Of a DNA stretch of 38,381 nt, positions 38,153 to 38,381 are shown piece by piece. Source of the stretch: UBA525 sp964589765 (GTDB lineage Archaea > Nanobdellota > Nanobdellia > Woesearchaeales > UBA525); assembly GCA_964589765.1 (NCBI GenBank), contig CAZPUM010000011.1:1-38381 (forward strand). The letters are read 5' to 3'. A program made the translations under genes and the position numbers. The number at the start of each line of letters is the position of its first letter. Position 1 is the first letter of the stretch. A model generated the notes under the pieces. The model was not told the origin of the DNA. It did no database searches and worked only from the letters and a program-made list of their open reading frames with translations.

Positions 38153-38381
38153 TTACAATCCAATCCCGAATTGTACGCTAAGACAAATAATTGTGGCCAA
38201 AGTAATGTTCCCCAGGACTAGAAAGGGAAGGATTCTATAGTATTTGATGTCTATAATTCCAACCGAGACCATCAGAATATCGTTAGGAAATGGTGTAAAA
38301 CCTGCATAAACAAATGTCAGTGCTGAGGCCCACCACTTGGGTTTGTTTTTGAGAAACCGTGTGATTTTGTCCACTAATTTG
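38153..38381 (-). CDS. VTT/DedA-like (SNARE-associated) membrane protein, 5' end beyond the window
   Basis: The frame stays open to the right edge, so the N-terminus is probably missing. The visible 75 residues include basic residues before the hydrophobic segments and TPFPNDILMVSVGI, which resembles the re-entrant Pro-containing loop of VTT/DedA proteins (e.g. YqaA). Two hydrophobic helices follow to the end. DedA proteins act as lipid or undecaprenyl-phosphate transporters or in membrane stress; the exact role here is unknown. Confidence 0.6.
   Translation of the reverse strand, partial: KLVDKITRFLKNKPKWWASALTFVYAGFTPFPNDILMVSVGIIDIKYYRILPFLVLGNITLATIICLSVQFGIGL

Noticed and set aside
1..38381. 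CRISPR arrays, insertion sequences, integrase or attachment sites
   Set aside because: I saw no repeated direct repeats with spacers, no transposase or integrase motifs, and no obvious terminal inverted repeats. The tRNA-Gln gene shows no adjacent duplicate of its 3' end.

Overview
This window looks like a fragment of a small archaeal chromosome, most likely a DPANN-type lineage (Woesearchaeota/Pacearchaeota-like); that rank is an inference. The archaeal assignment rests on archaeal-type ribosomal proteins (S6e, L10e, L7Ae, S28e, L24e), EF-2, the GTPase NOG1, a Cbf5-type TruB, TATA-box promoters and many genes whose start codon lies 25-28 nt downstream of a TATA box, as expected for leaderless transcripts. 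Genes are packed tightly, no stretch over 300 bases lacks a gene, and many genes have no recognisable family.

Layout. 1-1081: small membrane proteins, including the tail of a tandem paralog cut by the window edge. 1078-6247: a one-domain Hel308-like helicase, argS, a VIT1/CCC1 transporter, S6e with a structured leader, NOG1 and L10e. 6285-15588 (minus strand): an accessory block with a tiny acidic ORF, a prepilin peptidase, a secreted or anchored zincin protease, and seven single-span proteins, three with class III (pilin-like) N-termini and two very large and cysteine-rich, one carrying a von Willebrand A domain. I read this as an uncharacterised surface appendage or adhesin system. 15709-18508: two unrecognised proteins. 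18641-22353: the L7Ae-S28e-L24e-Ndk-EF-2 operon, whose leader contains a kink-turn-like element. 22394-26545: a HIT protein, a UDP-glucuronate decarboxylase-like enzyme, an unknown protein, and two kinase-like paralogs with a small ORF between them. 26542-31576: an MscS channel and the grpE-(63 aa ORF)-dnaK-dnaJ operon, divergent from a winged-helix protein that is a candidate heat-shock regulator. 31573-38381: Cbf5/TruB, several unknowns, a PEBP-family protein, four lipoproteins with lipobox cysteines, tRNA-Gln(UUG), and the start of a VTT/DedA-like membrane protein.

How it works together. The housekeeping genes concern translation and protein folding; two ribosomal leaders (S6e and L7Ae) look built for autoregulation. 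The prepilin peptidase next to pilin-like substrates suggests they are processed together, although no assembly ATPase or TadC-like platform gene is in the window. The lipoproteins and cysteine-rich proteins point to an elaborate, probably disulfide-rich cell surface. All motif calls were made by eye; no database search or folding program was run.
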